Assembly: GCF_023910625.1 (NCBI RefSeq)
Contig: NZ_JAAVVW010000003.1
Span: forward strand, 496,001-560,000
Direction of reading: 5' to 3'
From: Limnohabitans sp.
GTDB lineage: Bacteria > Pseudomonadota > Gammaproteobacteria > Burkholderiales > Burkholderiaceae_C
Length of the DNA: 64,000 bases
Positions within the stretch are counted from its first letter, which is position 1. Each line of letters opens with the position of its first letter. The notes below the pieces were generated by a model. The model searched no databases and had not been told where the DNA came from. It saw only the letters and a list, made by a program, of their open reading frames with translations. The translations under genes were made by a program, and so were the position numbers. Below are positions 52,219 to 63,212 of this stretch, one piece after another.

Positions 52219-53646
52219 ATGAGCAAACAATTCGACGTCGTCGTCATCGGCGGTGGCCCCGGTGGCTACATTGCGGCCATTCGCGCCGCGCAACTCGGTT
52301 TCCAGGTCGCCTGTATCGACGAATGGAAAAACGCAGCCGGTGGCCCAGCGCCCGGCGGCACCTGCACCAACGTGGGCTGCATCCCGTCCAAGGCTTTGTT
52401 GCAGTCCAGCGAACACTTTGAGCACGCCAACCACCACTTCGCAGACCACGGCATCACTGCCAAGGACGTGAAGATGGACGTGGCCAAGATGCTGGCGCGC
52501 AAAGACACCGTGGTGAAGCAAAACAACGATGGCATTCTTTACCTGCTCAAGAAAAACAAGGTCACCTTTTTCCACGGTCGCGGCAGCTTTGCTGGCCAAG
52601 CTGAAGGCGGCTATGCCATCAACGTGGCTGGAAAGACCGAAGAGGCCATCACGGCCAAGCAAGTGATCATCGCCACCGGCTCCAACGCGCGTGCTCTGCC
52701 TGGCACGCCGTTTGACGAAGTCAATGTGTTGTCCAACGATGGCGCTTTGCGCGTGGGCGCAGTGCCCAAGAAGCTAGCCCTGATCGGCTCCGGCGTGATC
52801 GGTCTGGAAATGGGTTCGGTCTGGCGCCGTCTGGGCGCAGAAGTCACCATCCTCGAAGGTCTGCCGACTTTCCTGGGGGCCGTGGACGAGCAAATCGCCA
52901 AGGAAGCCAAGAAGGCTTTCGACAAACAAGGCCTGAAGATCGAGCTGGGCGTGAAAGTTGGCGAGATCGTCAACGGCAAGAAGGGCGTGACTGTCCACTA
53001 CACCAACGCCAAGGGCGAAGCCGTGGCGCTGGACGCCGACAAGCTGATCATCTCGATCGGCCGCGTGCCCAACACCATCGGTTTGAACACCGAAGCGGTC
53101 GGCCTGCAACTGGACGAACGCGGCGCGATCGTGGTGGACTCGGATTGCAAAACCAACCTGCCCGGCGTGTGGGCGGTGGGTGATGTGGTGCGCGGCCCGA
53201 TGCTGGCGCACAAAGCCGAAGAAGAGGGCGTGGCCGTGGCCGAGCGCATCGCAGGTCAGCACGGTCATGTCAACTTCAACACCATCCCTTGGGTCATTTA
53301 CACCAGCCCCGAGATCGCTTGGGTGGGTCGCACCGAGCAGCAGCTCAAAGCCGATGGCGTGGCCTACAAGGCGGGTTCGTTCCCGTTCTTGGCCAATGGC
53401 CGTGCCCGTGCTTTGGGCGACACGACGGGCATGGTGAAAATGCTGGCCGATGCGACCACCGACGAAATCCTGGGTGTGCACATCGTGGGCCCACAAGCCA
53501 GCGAGTTGATCGCCGAGGCTGTGGTGGCCATGGAGTTCCGTGCCAGCGCCGAAGACATCGCCCGCATTTGCCACGCGCACCCGTCCTTGAGCGAGTCGAC
53601 CAAAGAGGCGGCTTTGGCGGTGGACAAGCGGACCTTGAACTTTTGA
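52219..53646 (+). CDS. lpdA: Dihydrolipoyl dehydrogenase (E3)
   Basis: The 475-aa flavoprotein has the FAD site [20 protein letters not shown], the redox-active disulfide [16 protein letters not shown], the NAD site [14 protein letters not shown] and the C-terminal [10 protein letters not shown]. It reoxidises the lipoyl group of SucB with NAD+. It is the third gene of the operon, 60 bp after sucB, with a small GC hairpin in the gap. It is distinct from the E3 fragment at 12002-12382, which matches another paralogue. Confidence 0.94.
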   Translation: MSKQFDVVVIGGGPGGYIAAIRAAQLGFQVACIDEWKNAAGGPAPGGTCTNVGCIPSKALLQSSEHFEHANHHFADHGITAKDVKMDVAKMLARKDTVVKQNNDGILYLLKKNKVTFFHGRGSFAGQAEGGYAINVAGKTEEAITAKQVIIATGSNARALPGTPFDEVNVLSNDGALRVGAVPKKLALIGSGVIGLEMGSVWRRLGAEVTILEGLPTFLGAVDEQIAKEAKKAFDKQGLKIELGVKVGEIVNGKKGVTVHYTNAKGEAVALDADKLIISIGRVPNTIGLNTEAVGLQLDERGAIVVDSDCKTNLPGVWAVGDVVRGPMLAHKAEEEGVAVAERIAGQHGHVNFNTIPWVIYTSPEIAWVGRTEQQLKADGVAYKAGSFPFLANGRARALGDTTGMVKMLADATTDEILGVHIVGPQASELIAEAVVAMEFRASAEDIARICHAHPSLSESTKEAALAVDKRTLNF

Positions 53647-53759
53647 GCCCATCCCCCGTGCTGCAGAGCGGTTTGGGATGAGTTGGGGTAAAGTTCCACA
53701 GCCCTGCAAACCCGGGCCTGCCCTGGTTTTTGTGATGAGAAATCAAAAGTCCCACCCTC

Positions 53760-54857
53760 ATGTCCGTTCGTGAAGTTTACGACGCTGAATTGCAAAAGCG
53801 TGCTTACCAAAGCGATCCTGCTCAGATCAGGGCGATCGAGGCTTTGGAGCGCTGTGCGACAGAGTGGACGGCCTACAAATCCAGCCGCACCGGCTTATTG
53901 GGTAAATTTTTTGCCCGTACAGAGATTCCCAAAGGCGTATACATGTTTGGGGGTGTGGGGCGTGGCAAAAGCTTTCTCATGGATTGTTTTTTTGCTGCTG
54001 TTCCGATTGAACGGAAAACCAGGTTGCACTTTCATGAATTCATGCGAGAGGTGCATCGCGAGTTGACCGCCATTCAAGGAACGGTCAACCCCTTGGATGA
54101 GTTGGGTAAACGCATGGCCAAGCGTTACCAGCTGATTTGCTTTGATGAGTTTCATGTGGCCGACATCACCGATGCCATGATCTTGCACCGTCTTCTGGAA
54201 GCGCTTTTTGAGAACGGTGTGGGCTTTGTGACAACGTCCAATTTTGAGCCGGATGGCCTATATCCCGATGGCTTGCACCGCGACCGCATCTTGCCCGCCA
54301 TTGCCCTGTTGAATGAGCGCATGCAGGTGCTCAATGTGGACAATGGCACTGACTACCGCCGACGCACATTAGAAATGGTCAAGCTTTACCATTCGCCATT
54401 GGGTGCACAGGCTGACGCAGAGATGAACGATGCCTTCAACCGTCTGGCTACGGGTCCCGACGAAGGTCCAGTTTTGCACATCGAAGCGCGTGAGATCACC
54501 GCCAAACGGCGTGCCGGGGACGTGGTGTGGTTTGACTTCAAGACTATTTGTGGTGGACCGCGTTCGCAAAATGATTACCTCGAAATTGCCACTCTGTACC
54601 ACACGGTTTTGCTGAGTAACGTGCCGCAAATGCCGATCAGCATGGCGTCTGAAGCGCGTCGCTTTACTTGGTTGGTTGATGTGCTCTACGACAGACGCGT
54701 CAAACTCATCATGTCGGCCGCAGTCGAACCCGAGGCGCTGTACGCATCTGGCCCCATGTCACATGAGTTTCCGCGTACGGTTTCACGTTTGCACGAGATG
54801 CAGTCCAGTGAATTCCTGGCTTTGGAACACAGAGCCGTGGACACCCGCCTCACATGA
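53760..54857 (+). CDS. zapE: Cell division protein ZapE (AFG1-like ATPase)
   Basis: The 365-aa AFG1-type ATPase has Walker A MFGGVGRGKSFLMD and Walker B LICFDEFHVADITDAM, with an Arg finger region near PDGLHRDRILPAI. ZapE acts at the Z-ring and is a membrane-associated nucleotide hydrolase. Its stop overlaps the next gene (54854), and it follows lpdA by 113 bp as in many Burkholderiales. Confidence 0.93.
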   Translation: MSVREVYDAELQKRAYQSDPAQIRAIEALERCATEWTAYKSSRTGLLGKFFARTEIPKGVYMFGGVGRGKSFLMDCFFAAVPIERKTRLHFHEFMREVHRELTAIQGTVNPLDELGKRMAKRYQLICFDEFHVADITDAMILHRLLEALFENGVGFVTTSNFEPDGLYPDGLHRDRILPAIALLNERMQVLNVDNGTDYRRRTLEMVKLYHSPLGAQADAEMNDAFNRLATGPDEGPVLHIEAREITAKRRAGDVVWFDFKTICGGPRSQNDYLEIATLYHTVLLSNVPQMPISMASEARRFTWLVDVLYDRRVKLIMSAAVEPEALYASGPMSHEFPRTVSRLHEMQSSEFLALEHRAVDTRLT

Positions 54858-55261
54858 TGCTGCGTGTTGTGAGCCTGGCCTTTTTGGGGATTGCAACTAT
54901 GGGTCTGCAGGGTGTGTCTTTCGCACAAACCACGGTTCAATTTGATCCGTCCCCCTTTTCTTTGTCGGCGGTGGATTCACTTGATGGTCTGCAAGTACCG
55001 GAGTTCATCGCCCAGCAAAGGCAGTCTTTGGCAATGCAGCGAGATGCGGTTTTGCGGGCTGATACAAAACTGCAAGCCGATTGCTGGCAGAAATTTGCAG
55101 TGAATGCTTGTTTGATCGAAGCCCGTCGGGTCCGCAGGCAAGCCCTGGACCCCTTGACGCAGCGCGAATTGGTGCTCAATGAACAAGAGCGCCTGTGGAA
55201 AACCGAGCAAAGGGAAAAGCGCTTGCAAGGGAAGCAGTTCGATAATCGGGACAAGCCATGA
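54854..55261 (+). CDS. Hypothetical secreted protein
   Basis: The 135-aa protein has a signal peptide (about residues 1-25, GVSFAQ) and a mostly helical, charged remainder rich in Arg and Glu. CWQKFAVNACLIEARRVRR contains two Cys. It is not a known family. It overlaps zapE by 4 bp upstream and the YdcH-like gene by 4 bp downstream, so it belongs to a tightly coupled four-gene run ending in the helicase. Confidence 0.6.
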   Translation: MMLRVVSLAFLGIATMGLQGVSFAQTTVQFDPSPFSLSAVDSLDGLQVPEFIAQQRQSLAMQRDAVLRADTKLQADCWQKFAVNACLIEARRVRRQALDPLTQRELVLNEQERLWKTEQREKRLQGKQFDNRDKP

Positions 55262-55497
55262 GTCAGCCCCCAAAGCCTGTGCTGCCTTCGGCCCAAACGC
55301 TGGAGTTGAACGCTCTTCAGCAGCGTTTGCTTGAATTCCAAATTCAACATGGAGAACTTGACGCACTGATCGACCAGGCGTCGGCGATCAATGACATCGA
55401 TGAATTGAGCCTTCGGCGGATGAAAAAGAAACGCTTGGCACTGCGCGATCAGATTGCTTTGCTGCAGTTGCAATCGACACCCAAGGAGCCTGCTTGA
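55258..55497 (+). CDS. YdcH-like (DUF465) small protein
   Basis: The 79-aa protein is a predicted helical hairpin with DUF465 features: LELNALQQRLLEFQIQHGEL followed by INDIDELSLRRMKKKRLALRDQIALL. Such proteins are abundant and poorly understood. It overlaps both neighbours by four bases. Confidence 0.75.
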   Translation: MSQPPKPVLPSAQTLELNALQQRLLEFQIQHGELDALIDQASAINDIDELSLRRMKKKRLALRDQIALLQLQSTPKEPA

Positions 55498-57608
55498 ACC
55501 TTCTGGATAAACGGGTTGCCGAAGCCTTGTCCAACCATGGGGTATTGGCTCATGCGGTGCCAGGTTTTCAGCCCAGACAGGGGCAAAGCGACATGGCCAT
55601 GGCGGTCAGTCGTACTCTTCAAGCGGGCGGACAGCTGGTGGTAGAGGCTGGTACGGGTACAGGCAAAACCTATGCTTATCTGGTGCCTGTGTTGCTGAGT
55701 GGTCAGCGCGCTTTGGTTTCCACCGCCACCAAGGCCTTGCAAGACCAATTGTTTTCGCGTGACATTCCGCGCCTGATAGATGCGTTGGGATTGCCCATTC
55801 GGATCGCTTTGCTCAAAGGCCGTTCCAATTACCTTTGCCTTCATCGCATGGCTCAAGCCAGGAACAGCCACGAGCTGGACCATCCTGGTTCACTAACGGC
55901 ATTGGCCAAGATTGAATCCTGGGCCCAGTCCACTCGCACTGGTGACCTTGCTGAGATGTCCGGGCTGGATGAACGTTCGCCATTGCGGCCATTGGTGACC
56001 TCGACCCGCGACAATTGCCTGGGCTCGGCTTGTCCAAGCTATCGTGCTTGCCATGTCAATTTGGCACGCAAAGAAGCCATGGCTGCGGATGTGGTGGTCA
56101 TTAACCACCATTTGTTCTTTGCCGATTTGTCGGTGCGCGAGTCTGGCGTGGCCGAGTTGTTGCCAACAGTTCGCATCACGGTGTTTGATGAAGCTCACCA
56201 GCTCAATGAAATCGGGGTAAATTTTTTAGGGCAGCAATTGTCCACCGTTCAATTGCACGAACTGGTTCGAGATGTGATGGCAACAGGTTTGCAGCTGGCA
56301 CGGGGTCTCGTCGATTGGCAGACATTGACCGCAAAGTTGGAAAAGTCTGTACGCGATTGGCGTTTGTCAGCAGGAGTGCACCGGGGCGGTGCGCGCTTGC
56401 GCTGGATCAGCCAACTGCCAGACGGCGTCAACCCTCAGGAATGGACCTTGAGTTTGCAGATCTTGACCCAGTCCTTGTTGGATTTGCAAAAGGGTTTGGA
56501 CATGGTCAGCGAGCTGGCGCCTGATTTTCAGCGTCTTTGCGACCGCAACCGAGAATTGCTTGAACGTGTCGCATTGTTCACCACTGCACCCAATCCAGAG
56601 GGGGTTCGCTGGGTTGAAGTTGGTGCGCAATTGCGTGTGGTGGAGTCTCCATTGGATATTGCTCAGGCTTTTGAGGCTTTGATGCGCTCAACTGATCCCA
56701 AGTTCGCCACGCACGCCTTGTCCCGGCCCATGTCGCAAGAGGTGCATAGGCCAGATGTCCAGGAAAGAGCGCTGGAGGAGGGGGCTCTCGCAATCAAGAC
56801 TTCACCGGGCTTGGCTCAACGAGCCTGGATTTTCACTTCAGCCACTTTGGGTGACGAGGCGAGTTTGCGCTGGTTTACAGAGCCTTGCGGTCTGGTTTCT
56901 GCCGAGGTCATGCAGGTCAGCAGTCCCTTTGATTATGCACAACAAGCTGCTGTGTATGTGCCGTCACATCTGCCACGTCCAGGTGATCCGGACCATGTCC
57001 GGCAAGTTGCGAGTCTGGTGCTGGAAAGTCTGGCCATTCTCGGTGGAAGAACCTTGGTGCTGACCACTACCCTGTTTGCGATGCGTAGCATTGGCGAGCA
57101 GTTGCAGGCTCAAGCGGATGCAAGGTTCGAAGTGCTGGTGCAGGGTCAAAGTCCCAAGCGCCGTTTGATGGAGCGTTTTCGAGACGGTGGCGGCGTTGGC
57201 GATCCGCAGGGACGATCGGGATGTGTCTTGGTGGCATCGGCTTCCTTTTGGGAGGGCTTTGATGTGCCCGGGGATGCTCTGCAGTTGGTTGTGATCGACA
57301 AGTTGCCATTCCCCCCCCCAGATGACCCGCTTTTCGAAGCGCGCAGCCAGCGCATGACTCAACAAGGGAAAAGCCCCTTTGCAGACCATGCCTTGCCTGA
57401 AGCGGCCGTGTCTCTCAAGCAGGGTGCCGGGCGCTTGATACGGAGTGAACTCGACAGGGGAATTTTGGTGGTGTGTGACACCCGTTTGCGTGCAATGTCT
57501 TACGGTCGACGCTTGCTGAGCGCATTGCCGCCTATGCGCCGACTTGAAAAGCACCAAGATTTTTTAGAAGCGCTGAGTCAACTCACCAAGGAAGCCAGCG
57601 GTTTTTAG
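55494..57608 (+). CDS. DinG/YoaA-family ATP-dependent DNA helicase
   Basis: The 704-aa XPD-like helicase has Walker A VEAGTGTGKTYAYLVP, four FeS-cluster Cys (NYLCLHRM, then NCLGSACPSYRACHV), the DEAH box VFDEAHQLNE and motifs IV-VI (LVASASFWEGFDVPGDALQLV, KQGAGRLIRSE). The start is TTG at 55494, four bases inside the YdcH stop (TTGA). It resembles DinG and YoaA and unwinds damaged or R-loop DNA. Its end overlaps the convergent bamD stop by 26 bp. Confidence 0.9.
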   Translation: MNLLDKRVAEALSNHGVLAHAVPGFQPRQGQSDMAMAVSRTLQAGGQLVVEAGTGTGKTYAYLVPVLLSGQRALVSTATKALQDQLFSRDIPRLIDALGLPIRIALLKGRSNYLCLHRMAQARNSHELDHPGSLTALAKIESWAQSTRTGDLAEMSGLDERSPLRPLVTSTRDNCLGSACPSYRACHVNLARKEAMAADVVVINHHLFFADLSVRESGVAELLPTVRITVFDEAHQLNEIGVNFLGQQLSTVQLHELVRDVMATGLQLARGLVDWQTLTAKLEKSVRDWRLSAGVHRGGARLRWISQLPDGVNPQEWTLSLQILTQSLLDLQKGLDMVSELAPDFQRLCDRNRELLERVALFTTAPNPEGVRWVEVGAQLRVVESPLDIAQAFEALMRSTDPKFATHALSRPMSQEVHRPDVQERALEEGALAIKTSPGLAQRAWIFTSATLGDEASLRWFTEPCGLVSAEVMQVSSPFDYAQQAAVYVPSHLPRPGDPDHVRQVASLVLESLAILGGRTLVLTTTLFAMRSIGEQLQAQADARFEVLVQGQSPKRRLMERFRDGGGVGDPQGRSGCVLVASASFWEGFDVPGDALQLVVIDKLPFPPPDDPLFEARSQRMTQQGKSPFADHALPEAAVSLKQGAGRLIRSELDRGILVVCDTRLRAMSYGRRLLSALPPMRRLEKHQDFLEALSQLTKEASGF

Positions 57609-58389
57609 CCTTGGCAGGACTGGTGGACTGGAGATAAATGGATTGCGGGTAGGTTTTGCGCAAGACGCGCTGGGCATCGTCGCGAAGCACCACCATGCCC
57701 ATTGCATCGTAGGATTTCACCAAAATCGCCAAGGCCTCTTCGATGGCGGGCACACCGTCATAGTCAGAGATGGCTAGTTGCGCCCTATTGATGGCCGCCA
57801 CATGGGCTCCACGCTTGGCGTAGTAGCGCGCCACATGAACTTCATAGGCCGCCAATGAATTGACCACATGCCTCATCCGTTGGCGCGCATCTGGGCTGTA
57901 TTTGGAGTCTGGAAACCGTGTAGTCAGCTCCAGAAATGACTCATAGGAGTCCTTGGCTGCTTTCTGGTCCCGCTCGGAAAGGTCTTGCCGTTTAATGAAA
58001 GAAAAAAGCCCGAGGTTGTCATTGAAATTCACCAGCCCCTTCAGATAAAGCGCATAGTCAATTGCTGGGCTGGTGGGGTGCAAACGGATGAATCGGTCCA
58101 GGGTTGCCGATGCTTGGATTTTATTGCCCGTTTTGTACTGGGCAAAAGCCATGTCGATTTGCGCTTGCTGGGCCAGGACTGTTCCAGCGGCGCGACCTTC
58201 GAGTTTTTCATAATAGCTAATCGCTTTGTCCCAAGCTCCAGCACTGACCTCATCACGTGCTTCGCTGTAGATTTTTTCAGGCGTCCATGCCGTGGTCGGG
58301 TCTTTGGGATTGTTGGCGCAGCCAGTCAGAAAGAGTCCCGTAGCCAATAAAAGACTGGCCGGAACCATCGATAATCTGAAGCTTTGCAT
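57583..58389 (-). CDS. bamD: Outer-membrane assembly lipoprotein BamD
   Basis: The 268-aa lipoprotein has a lipobox LTGC (Cys near residue 24), then tetratricopeptide repeats (WDKAISYYEKLEGRAAGTVL, AQIDMAFAQYKTGN) and the conserved YPDSKYSPDA-like segment (RFPDSKYSPDARQRM). BamD is essential for inserting beta-barrel proteins such as the TpsB encoded here. It is divergent from rluD with 28 bp between starts. An upstream ATG at 58416 is possible. Confidence 0.93.
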   Translation of the reverse strand: MQSFRLSMVPASLLLATGLFLTGCANNPKDPTTAWTPEKIYSEARDEVSAGAWDKAISYYEKLEGRAAGTVLAQQAQIDMAFAQYKTGNKIQASATLDRFIRLHPTSPAIDYALYLKGLVNFNDNLGLFSFIKRQDLSERDQKAAKDSYESFLELTTRFPDSKYSPDARQRMRHVVNSLAAYEVHVARYYAKRGAHVAAINRAQLAISDYDGVPAIEEALAILVKSYDAMGMVVLRDDAQRVLRKTYPQSIYLQSTSPAKAKNRWLPW

Positions 58390-58417
58390 CTGTAACACCT
58401 TGGAACTGTTGAACACT

Positions 58418-59437
58418 TTGATTATATCGACCTACTCCGAAATCGACGATCCGGTTCACGCACTGGACGATTCTGATCGCCTCCTTGAAAACATCCAGGA
58501 GGTCAGACAGGTTTGTGTTCCAGCTTCGCTGCATGGGCAACGATTGGATCGGGTTGTCGCACAACTGGTCCCAGAGTTTTCGCGTAGTTTTTTGCAGCAA
58601 ATGATCGAGCACGGTGATGCTCTGGTGGATGGTCGGGTGACCACCAAGGCTTCTTCCAAAGTGCGTTTGGGCCATCAAATCCGGATCACCCTGAGGGCCA
58701 CGCCTCAATCCCAAGCGTTTGTTCCTGAAACGATGCACATCGATGTGGTTTACGAGGATGACCATTTACGTATCATCCAAAAACCAGCGGGGCTGGTCGT
58801 GCATCCCGCGCCTGGGCACTGGGGGGGGACCTTGCTCAATGGGCTTTTGGCCTGGGACTCCAAAGCCAGCGAGGTGCCTCGGGCTGGCATTGTTCATCGT
58901 TTGGACAAGGACACCAGCGGACTGATGGTGGTGGCCCGAACACGACTGGCCATGGATGCCTTGGTGGCTCAAATTGCCGCTCGTCAGGTGCACCGTCAGT
59001 ATTTGGCGATTGCGCACGAATGTTGGTCGGGTCCTGCTCAAAGATTTGTGGATGCTGCGATTGGCAGAGACCCCGGTAACCGCTTGCGCATGGCGGTTGT
59101 GAATTTGCCCCAACAGTCCGGCAAACCTGCTTCAACGACTTTGGATTTATTGGCGCAAGGTCAGCGCTGTTGCTTGGTCCAGTGCACTTTACACACAGGA
59201 CGTACTCACCAAATCAGGGTCCATATGGCTCATCTGGGGCATCCGCTGGTGGGTGATATTGTTTATGGTGGAAGGGAGATGGCCGGAATGACGCGTCAGG
59301 CCCTGCATGCTTGGCGTCTTGCGTTTGTTCACCCGATCACGGGTATCGACATCGACCTCAGAACAGATTGCCCGGCGGACATGGCTGCTGCTTTGGAACC
59401 ATTGGGCCTCCGCTACAATCCAAGCACTGATTTTTGA
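58418..59437 (+). CDS. rluD: 23S rRNA pseudouridine synthase RluD
   Basis: The 339-aa enzyme has an N-terminal S4 domain (residues about 35-95) and the RluD catalytic domain. Visible are KPAGLVVHPAPGHWGGTLLN, GIVHRLDKDTSGLMVVART (catalytic Asp) and LHTGRTHQIRVH. It makes pseudouridines 1911/1915/1917 in helix 69. No ATG fits near the start; TTG at 58418 gives a sensible N-terminus, shared with the divergent bamD promoter region. Confidence 0.9.
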   Translation: MIISTYSEIDDPVHALDDSDRLLENIQEVRQVCVPASLHGQRLDRVVAQLVPEFSRSFLQQMIEHGDALVDGRVTTKASSKVRLGHQIRITLRATPQSQAFVPETMHIDVVYEDDHLRIIQKPAGLVVHPAPGHWGGTLLNGLLAWDSKASEVPRAGIVHRLDKDTSGLMVVARTRLAMDALVAQIAARQVHRQYLAIAHECWSGPAQRFVDAAIGRDPGNRLRMAVVNLPQQSGKPASTTLDLLAQGQRCCLVQCTLHTGRTHQIRVHMAHLGHPLVGDIVYGGREMAGMTRQALHAWRLAFVHPITGIDIDLRTDCPADMAAALEPLGLRYNPSTDF

Positions 59438-59558
59438 TCATTGCATCTCCCATGCAGCTACATGCTTGACAGTCAAACTTTTGGCTGAACTTGTTACGCC
59501 ATGGTGACTGCCTCTCCCCAACCTCGCCGTGAGGCGTTTTTTCCGAAAGATCGGCACC

Positions 59559-60239
59559 ATGATGACGGCGCAAGCCAAGCGTGTCCTGGAAACGGCCTTG
59601 CTCACCGCAGGTCAACCTTTGTCCTTGCGCCATTTACGGGTGCTTTTCGACGATGAGCTGGGGGCCGACTCCCTGCGGCTGATGTTGCAAGAGCTCGAAT
59701 TGGAATGGGCTACCAAGGGCTTGGAGTTGACCCATGTAGCCAGCGGTTGGCGCTTTCAGAGTCGGCCTGAGTTGCGCAGTTATCTTGATCGCCTACATCC
59801 CGAAAAACCGCCCAAATACACCCGTGCCGTTCTTGAAACCTTGGCCATCATCGCCTACAGGCAGCCGGTCACCCGAGGCGACATGGAGGACATTCGAGGG
59901 GTAACTATCGGTTCTCAGATCATCAAGCAATTGGAAGACCGGGGCTGGGTGGAGGTGATCGGTCATCGTGAAACAGTGGGGCGGCCGAGTTTGTTCGCCA
60001 CAACACGACAGTTTCTGGATGACCTGGGTTTGGATTCCTTGGATCAGTTACCCCTTTTGTCTGAAGCTGATCCCCAGATCACGGCCCTAGCCAGTGTGCT
60101 GGAAGATGAGTCCATACAAGCCAATTTGTCTCTTGAGGATCATCTAGCCGACCACCCTTTGGACCATTCCTTGGTTTCTGATGTGACCGGTTTAACCCAC
60201 TTTGCCCCGACAGATGGGGACGAAAATCCAAATCAATGA
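59559..60239 (+). CDS. scpB: Segregation and condensation protein B
   Basis: The 226-aa protein has the ScpB double winged-helix: [19 protein letters not shown] at the N-terminus, then [20 protein letters not shown] and [19 protein letters not shown]. It has an acidic C-terminal extension. ScpB bridges the SMC-ScpA complex. ATG at 59562 is alternative. The stop overlaps rluB (ATGA); scpA is not seen upstream. Confidence 0.93.
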   Translation: MMTAQAKRVLETALLTAGQPLSLRHLRVLFDDELGADSLRLMLQELELEWATKGLELTHVASGWRFQSRPELRSYLDRLHPEKPPKYTRAVLETLAIIAYRQPVTRGDMEDIRGVTIGSQIIKQLEDRGWVEVIGHRETVGRPSLFATTRQFLDDLGLDSLDQLPLLSEADPQITALASVLEDESIQANLSLEDHLADHPLDHSLVSDVTGLTHFAPTDGDENPNQ

Positions 60240-61444
60240 GCGATCGCATTTCCCAAGCCCCCAACCCCAACCCGGGTGTTGATGCCAACCGCAAGTCGCT
60301 TGCCGGCTCGCAGCCCCTGACCGTTACATTCAAGCCGATTGTCTTGGCCGATGTGGTTTCGGGAGAGTATGACAAAGAAGAGGGCAGGGATGTTTTGAAC
60401 GATGAGATGGGCAAACGCGTATTGCCCCCTCAATTGGACTCGCCCAAATTGCACAAGGTGCTGGCCCAGGCGGGCATGGGCTCTCGCTTGGAGATGGAAA
60501 AACTCATCGCCGAAGGGCGCATTGCCGTGAACAACGAGATGGCCCATGTTGGCCAGCGTGTTCAATACGGTGACCAGATCAAGGTGGACGGCAAGCCCAT
60601 CCGTATCCGCATCGACCCGTCGCCAGCACGCGTGATTGCATACCACAAGCCTGCCGGCGAAATCGTCAGCCACGACGATCCACAAAACCGCCCCTCGGTG
60701 TTTCGCAAACTGCCCCGCTTGCACAATGGCAAATGGCAGTCGGTGGGGCGCCTGGATCTGAACACCGAAGGTTTGCTCCTGTTCACCAGTTTGGGCGAAT
60801 TGGCCAACAAACTGATGCACCCGCGTTTTGGGCTGGAGCGCGAATACGCCGTGCGCGTTCTGGGAGCCTTGAGCAAGGAAGAAAAACAAAAATTACTGGA
60901 CGGCGTGATGCTGGAAGACGGCCTGGCACAGTTCGGCTCGATCGAAGACGGCGGCGGCGAAGGTTCCAATTGCTGGTACCGCGTGACCATTTCTGAAGGC
61001 CGTAATCGAGAAGTGCGTCGCATGATGGATGCCGTGGGCCATGCTGTTAGCCGCCTCATCCGCATCCGCTATGGTTCGATGGTTCTGCCCCACGGCTTGC
61101 GCCGTGGGGCCTGGTTGGAGCTGGACGAAGCCGACATTCGTTCCCTGATGCGGGCAGCGGGTACCAGGGAACGCTCACAACCTTTCAACGATCAGTCGGC
61201 TCGCAACCATCGAAACGACCGCCGCCCCCGTACCGGGGGGCAGGGCAGGGCGGGTTCAGCCGTTCCGCGTGCCAAACCGGTCGCCAGAACCCAGCAAATG
61301 CAGGGAGGCGTCGACTTGCACGCCAAGTCCGATGCGCCAAAAGCACAAGCCAAATACATTGGTGCAGACAGCTTTAACCGTCTTAAGAAGGCTAAAGGTG
61401 AAGCAGGTCGTGGCGGTCGGGGCAGTTCGGGCCGCAGCCGTTGA
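60236..61444 (+). CDS. rluB: 23S rRNA pseudouridine synthase RluB
   Basis: The 402-aa enzyme has an S4 domain (about residues 75-130), the RsuA/RluB catalytic core with [20 protein letters not shown] (catalytic Asp) and [20 protein letters not shown], and a long basic, Arg/Gly/Ser-rich tail from about residue 315. It modifies U2605 near the peptidyl-transferase centre. The disordered tail is typical in betaproteobacteria and probably binds RNA. Confidence 0.93.
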   Translation: MSDRISQAPNPNPGVDANRKSLAGSQPLTVTFKPIVLADVVSGEYDKEEGRDVLNDEMGKRVLPPQLDSPKLHKVLAQAGMGSRLEMEKLIAEGRIAVNNEMAHVGQRVQYGDQIKVDGKPIRIRIDPSPARVIAYHKPAGEIVSHDDPQNRPSVFRKLPRLHNGKWQSVGRLDLNTEGLLLFTSLGELANKLMHPRFGLEREYAVRVLGALSKEEKQKLLDGVMLEDGLAQFGSIEDGGGEGSNCWYRVTISEGRNREVRRMMDAVGHAVSRLIRIRYGSMVLPHGLRRGAWLELDEADIRSLMRAAGTRERSQPFNDQSARNHRNDRRPRTGGQGRAGSAVPRAKPVARTQQMQGGVDLHAKSDAPKAQAKYIGADSFNRLKKAKGEAGRGGRGSSGRSR

Positions 61445-61598
61445 AACCCTCTGTCTGCACGGCTGCACGCGGCTGGCCCGATTCCCACGGGTACTGAAGG
61501 ACTTCACAGGCTTTGATCGGTTCCGCTCAGGTTAGAATGAGTGGCTTTGCCGCTGGGCATAAATGCATTTAAAACTTTATTCTGTCACTGGAAACATC

Positions 61599-62024
61599 AT
61601 GGCCATCGAACGTACCCTCTCCATCATCAAACCCGACGCCGTTGCCAAAAACGTGATCGGCCAGATCTACGCCCGCTTCGAAGCTGCTGGCCTGAAAGTG
61701 GTTGCCGCCAAAATGGCCCATTTGTCGCGCGGGGAAGCCGAGCAGTTTTATGCTGTGCACAAAGAGCGTCCCTTCTTCAAGGACTTAGTGGACTTCATGG
61801 TTTCCGGCCCTGTCATGATCCAAGCCCTGCAAGGCGAAAACGCCATTGCTAAAAATCGCGACCTGATGGGAGCCACCGACCCCAAGAAGGCCGCCACCGG
61901 CACCATCCGCGCTGACTTTGCAGACAGCATCGACGCCAACGCCGTGCACGGCTCTGACGCCCCCGAAACCGCTGCCGCTGAAGTTGCCTTCTTCTTCCCC
62001 GGCATGAATGTTTACGCACGCTGA
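61599..62024 (+). CDS. ndk: Nucleoside diphosphate kinase
   Basis: The 141-aa enzyme has the conserved start [12 protein letters not shown] and the catalytic His in [12 protein letters not shown]. It balances NTP pools. It follows rluB by 155 bp and comes before rlmN, as in related chromosomes. A candidate -10 (TAGAAT) lies near 61533. The ATG at 61599 is fixed by family length. Confidence 0.96.
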   Translation: MAIERTLSIIKPDAVAKNVIGQIYARFEAAGLKVVAAKMAHLSRGEAEQFYAVHKERPFFKDLVDFMVSGPVMIQALQGENAIAKNRDLMGATDPKKAATGTIRADFADSIDANAVHGSDAPETAAAEVAFFFPGMNVYAR

Positions 62025-62057
62025 TCGTGACGCGCCTTCTGCGCTGCCCGGTGCTCC

Positions 62058-63212
62058 ATGACGGCCAACCTTCTTGAATTTGACCTTGAAGGTCTGGCCG
62101 TTTTTTGTGACGGTTTGGGGGAAAAGCGCTTTCGGGCTACCCAGTTGTTCCGCGCGATTCACCAGCGCGGCAACTCTGACTTCGATCAAATGAGCGATTT
62201 GGCCAAGTCCTTGCGCCATAAGCTCAAATCAAACGCCCACATCGCAGCCATGCCCGTGATTGGTCAGCACGTCTCCACCGACGGCACCATCAAGTGGCTG
62301 TTCAATGTGGGCGATGGCAACGCCATTGAAACGGTGTTTATTCCCGAAGACGATCGGGGCACCTTGTGTATTTCTTCCCAAGCTGGTTGCGCGGTGGGGT
62401 GCCGCTTTTGCTCCACTGGCCATCAGGGCTTCAGCCGCAACCTGAGTACGGGCGAGATCTTGGCCCAGCTGTGGTTTGCCGAGCACTTTTTGCGCCAACA
62501 CTTGTCAACCGATGAACGCGTCATCTCCAACGTGGTGATGATGGGCATGGGAGAACCGCTGCAAAACTATTCGGCATTGGTGCCCGCCTTGCGCGCTATG
62601 CTTGATGTCCATGGCTATGGCCTGTCGCGTCGCCGAGTTACGGTGTCCACTTCGGGTGTGGTGCCTTTGATTGAGCGCCTTTCGCTTGACTGTCCTGTGG
62701 CGCTGGCGGTCTCGCTGCACGCCCCCAACGATAAGCTGCGCGACTACCTGGTGCCGCTCAACCGCAAATACCCACTGGATGAACTGATGCAGGCCTGCAT
62801 TGGCTACTTGGCCCATGCCCCGCGCGATTTCATCACGTTCGAGTATTGCATGCTTGACGGCGTCAATGACCAGCCCGAGCACGCCAGCCAGTTGATTGAC
62901 CTGGTGCAAAAACACGCGCGTCATGGTCTGCGCAGCAAGTTCAACCTGATCCCATTCAACCCCTTTCCAGCCTCGGGTTTACTGCGCTCTCCCCAGGCTC
63001 GAGTTCAGGTTTTTGCCAAAAATCTTCAAGACGCGGGTTTGGTGACTACCGTGCGCAAAACCCGGGGTGACGACATCGATGCTGCCTGCGGTCAATTGGC
63101 GGGTGATGTGAAAGACCGCACTCAGGTGCAATCGCGCATGGCCCGGCAGCGCACTGTCCGCTTGGTTCCATTCTCCACGATGATTCAACAGGAGGCATTT
63201 CATGACAAATAG
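62058..63212 (+). CDS. rlmN: 23S rRNA/tRNA adenine-C2 methyltransferase RlmN
   Basis: The 384-aa radical-SAM enzyme has [15 protein letters not shown] (FeS cluster Cys), GMGEPLQN and [14 protein letters not shown]. The second catalytic Cys is in [16 protein letters not shown] near residue 345. It methylates A2503 of 23S rRNA and A37 of some tRNAs. Its last 11 bp overlap rodZ. A short C-terminal extension ([10 protein letters not shown]) is present. Confidence 0.95.
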   Translation: MTANLLEFDLEGLAVFCDGLGEKRFRATQLFRAIHQRGNSDFDQMSDLAKSLRHKLKSNAHIAAMPVIGQHVSTDGTIKWLFNVGDGNAIETVFIPEDDRGTLCISSQAGCAVGCRFCSTGHQGFSRNLSTGEILAQLWFAEHFLRQHLSTDERVISNVVMMGMGEPLQNYSALVPALRAMLDVHGYGLSRRRVTVSTSGVVPLIERLSLDCPVALAVSLHAPNDKLRDYLVPLNRKYPLDELMQACIGYLAHAPRDFITFEYCMLDGVNDQPEHASQLIDLVQKHARHGLRSKFNLIPFNPFPASGLLRSPQARVQVFAKNLQDAGLVTTVRKTRGDDIDAACGQLAGDVKDRTQVQSRMARQRTVRLVPFSTMIQQEAFHDK

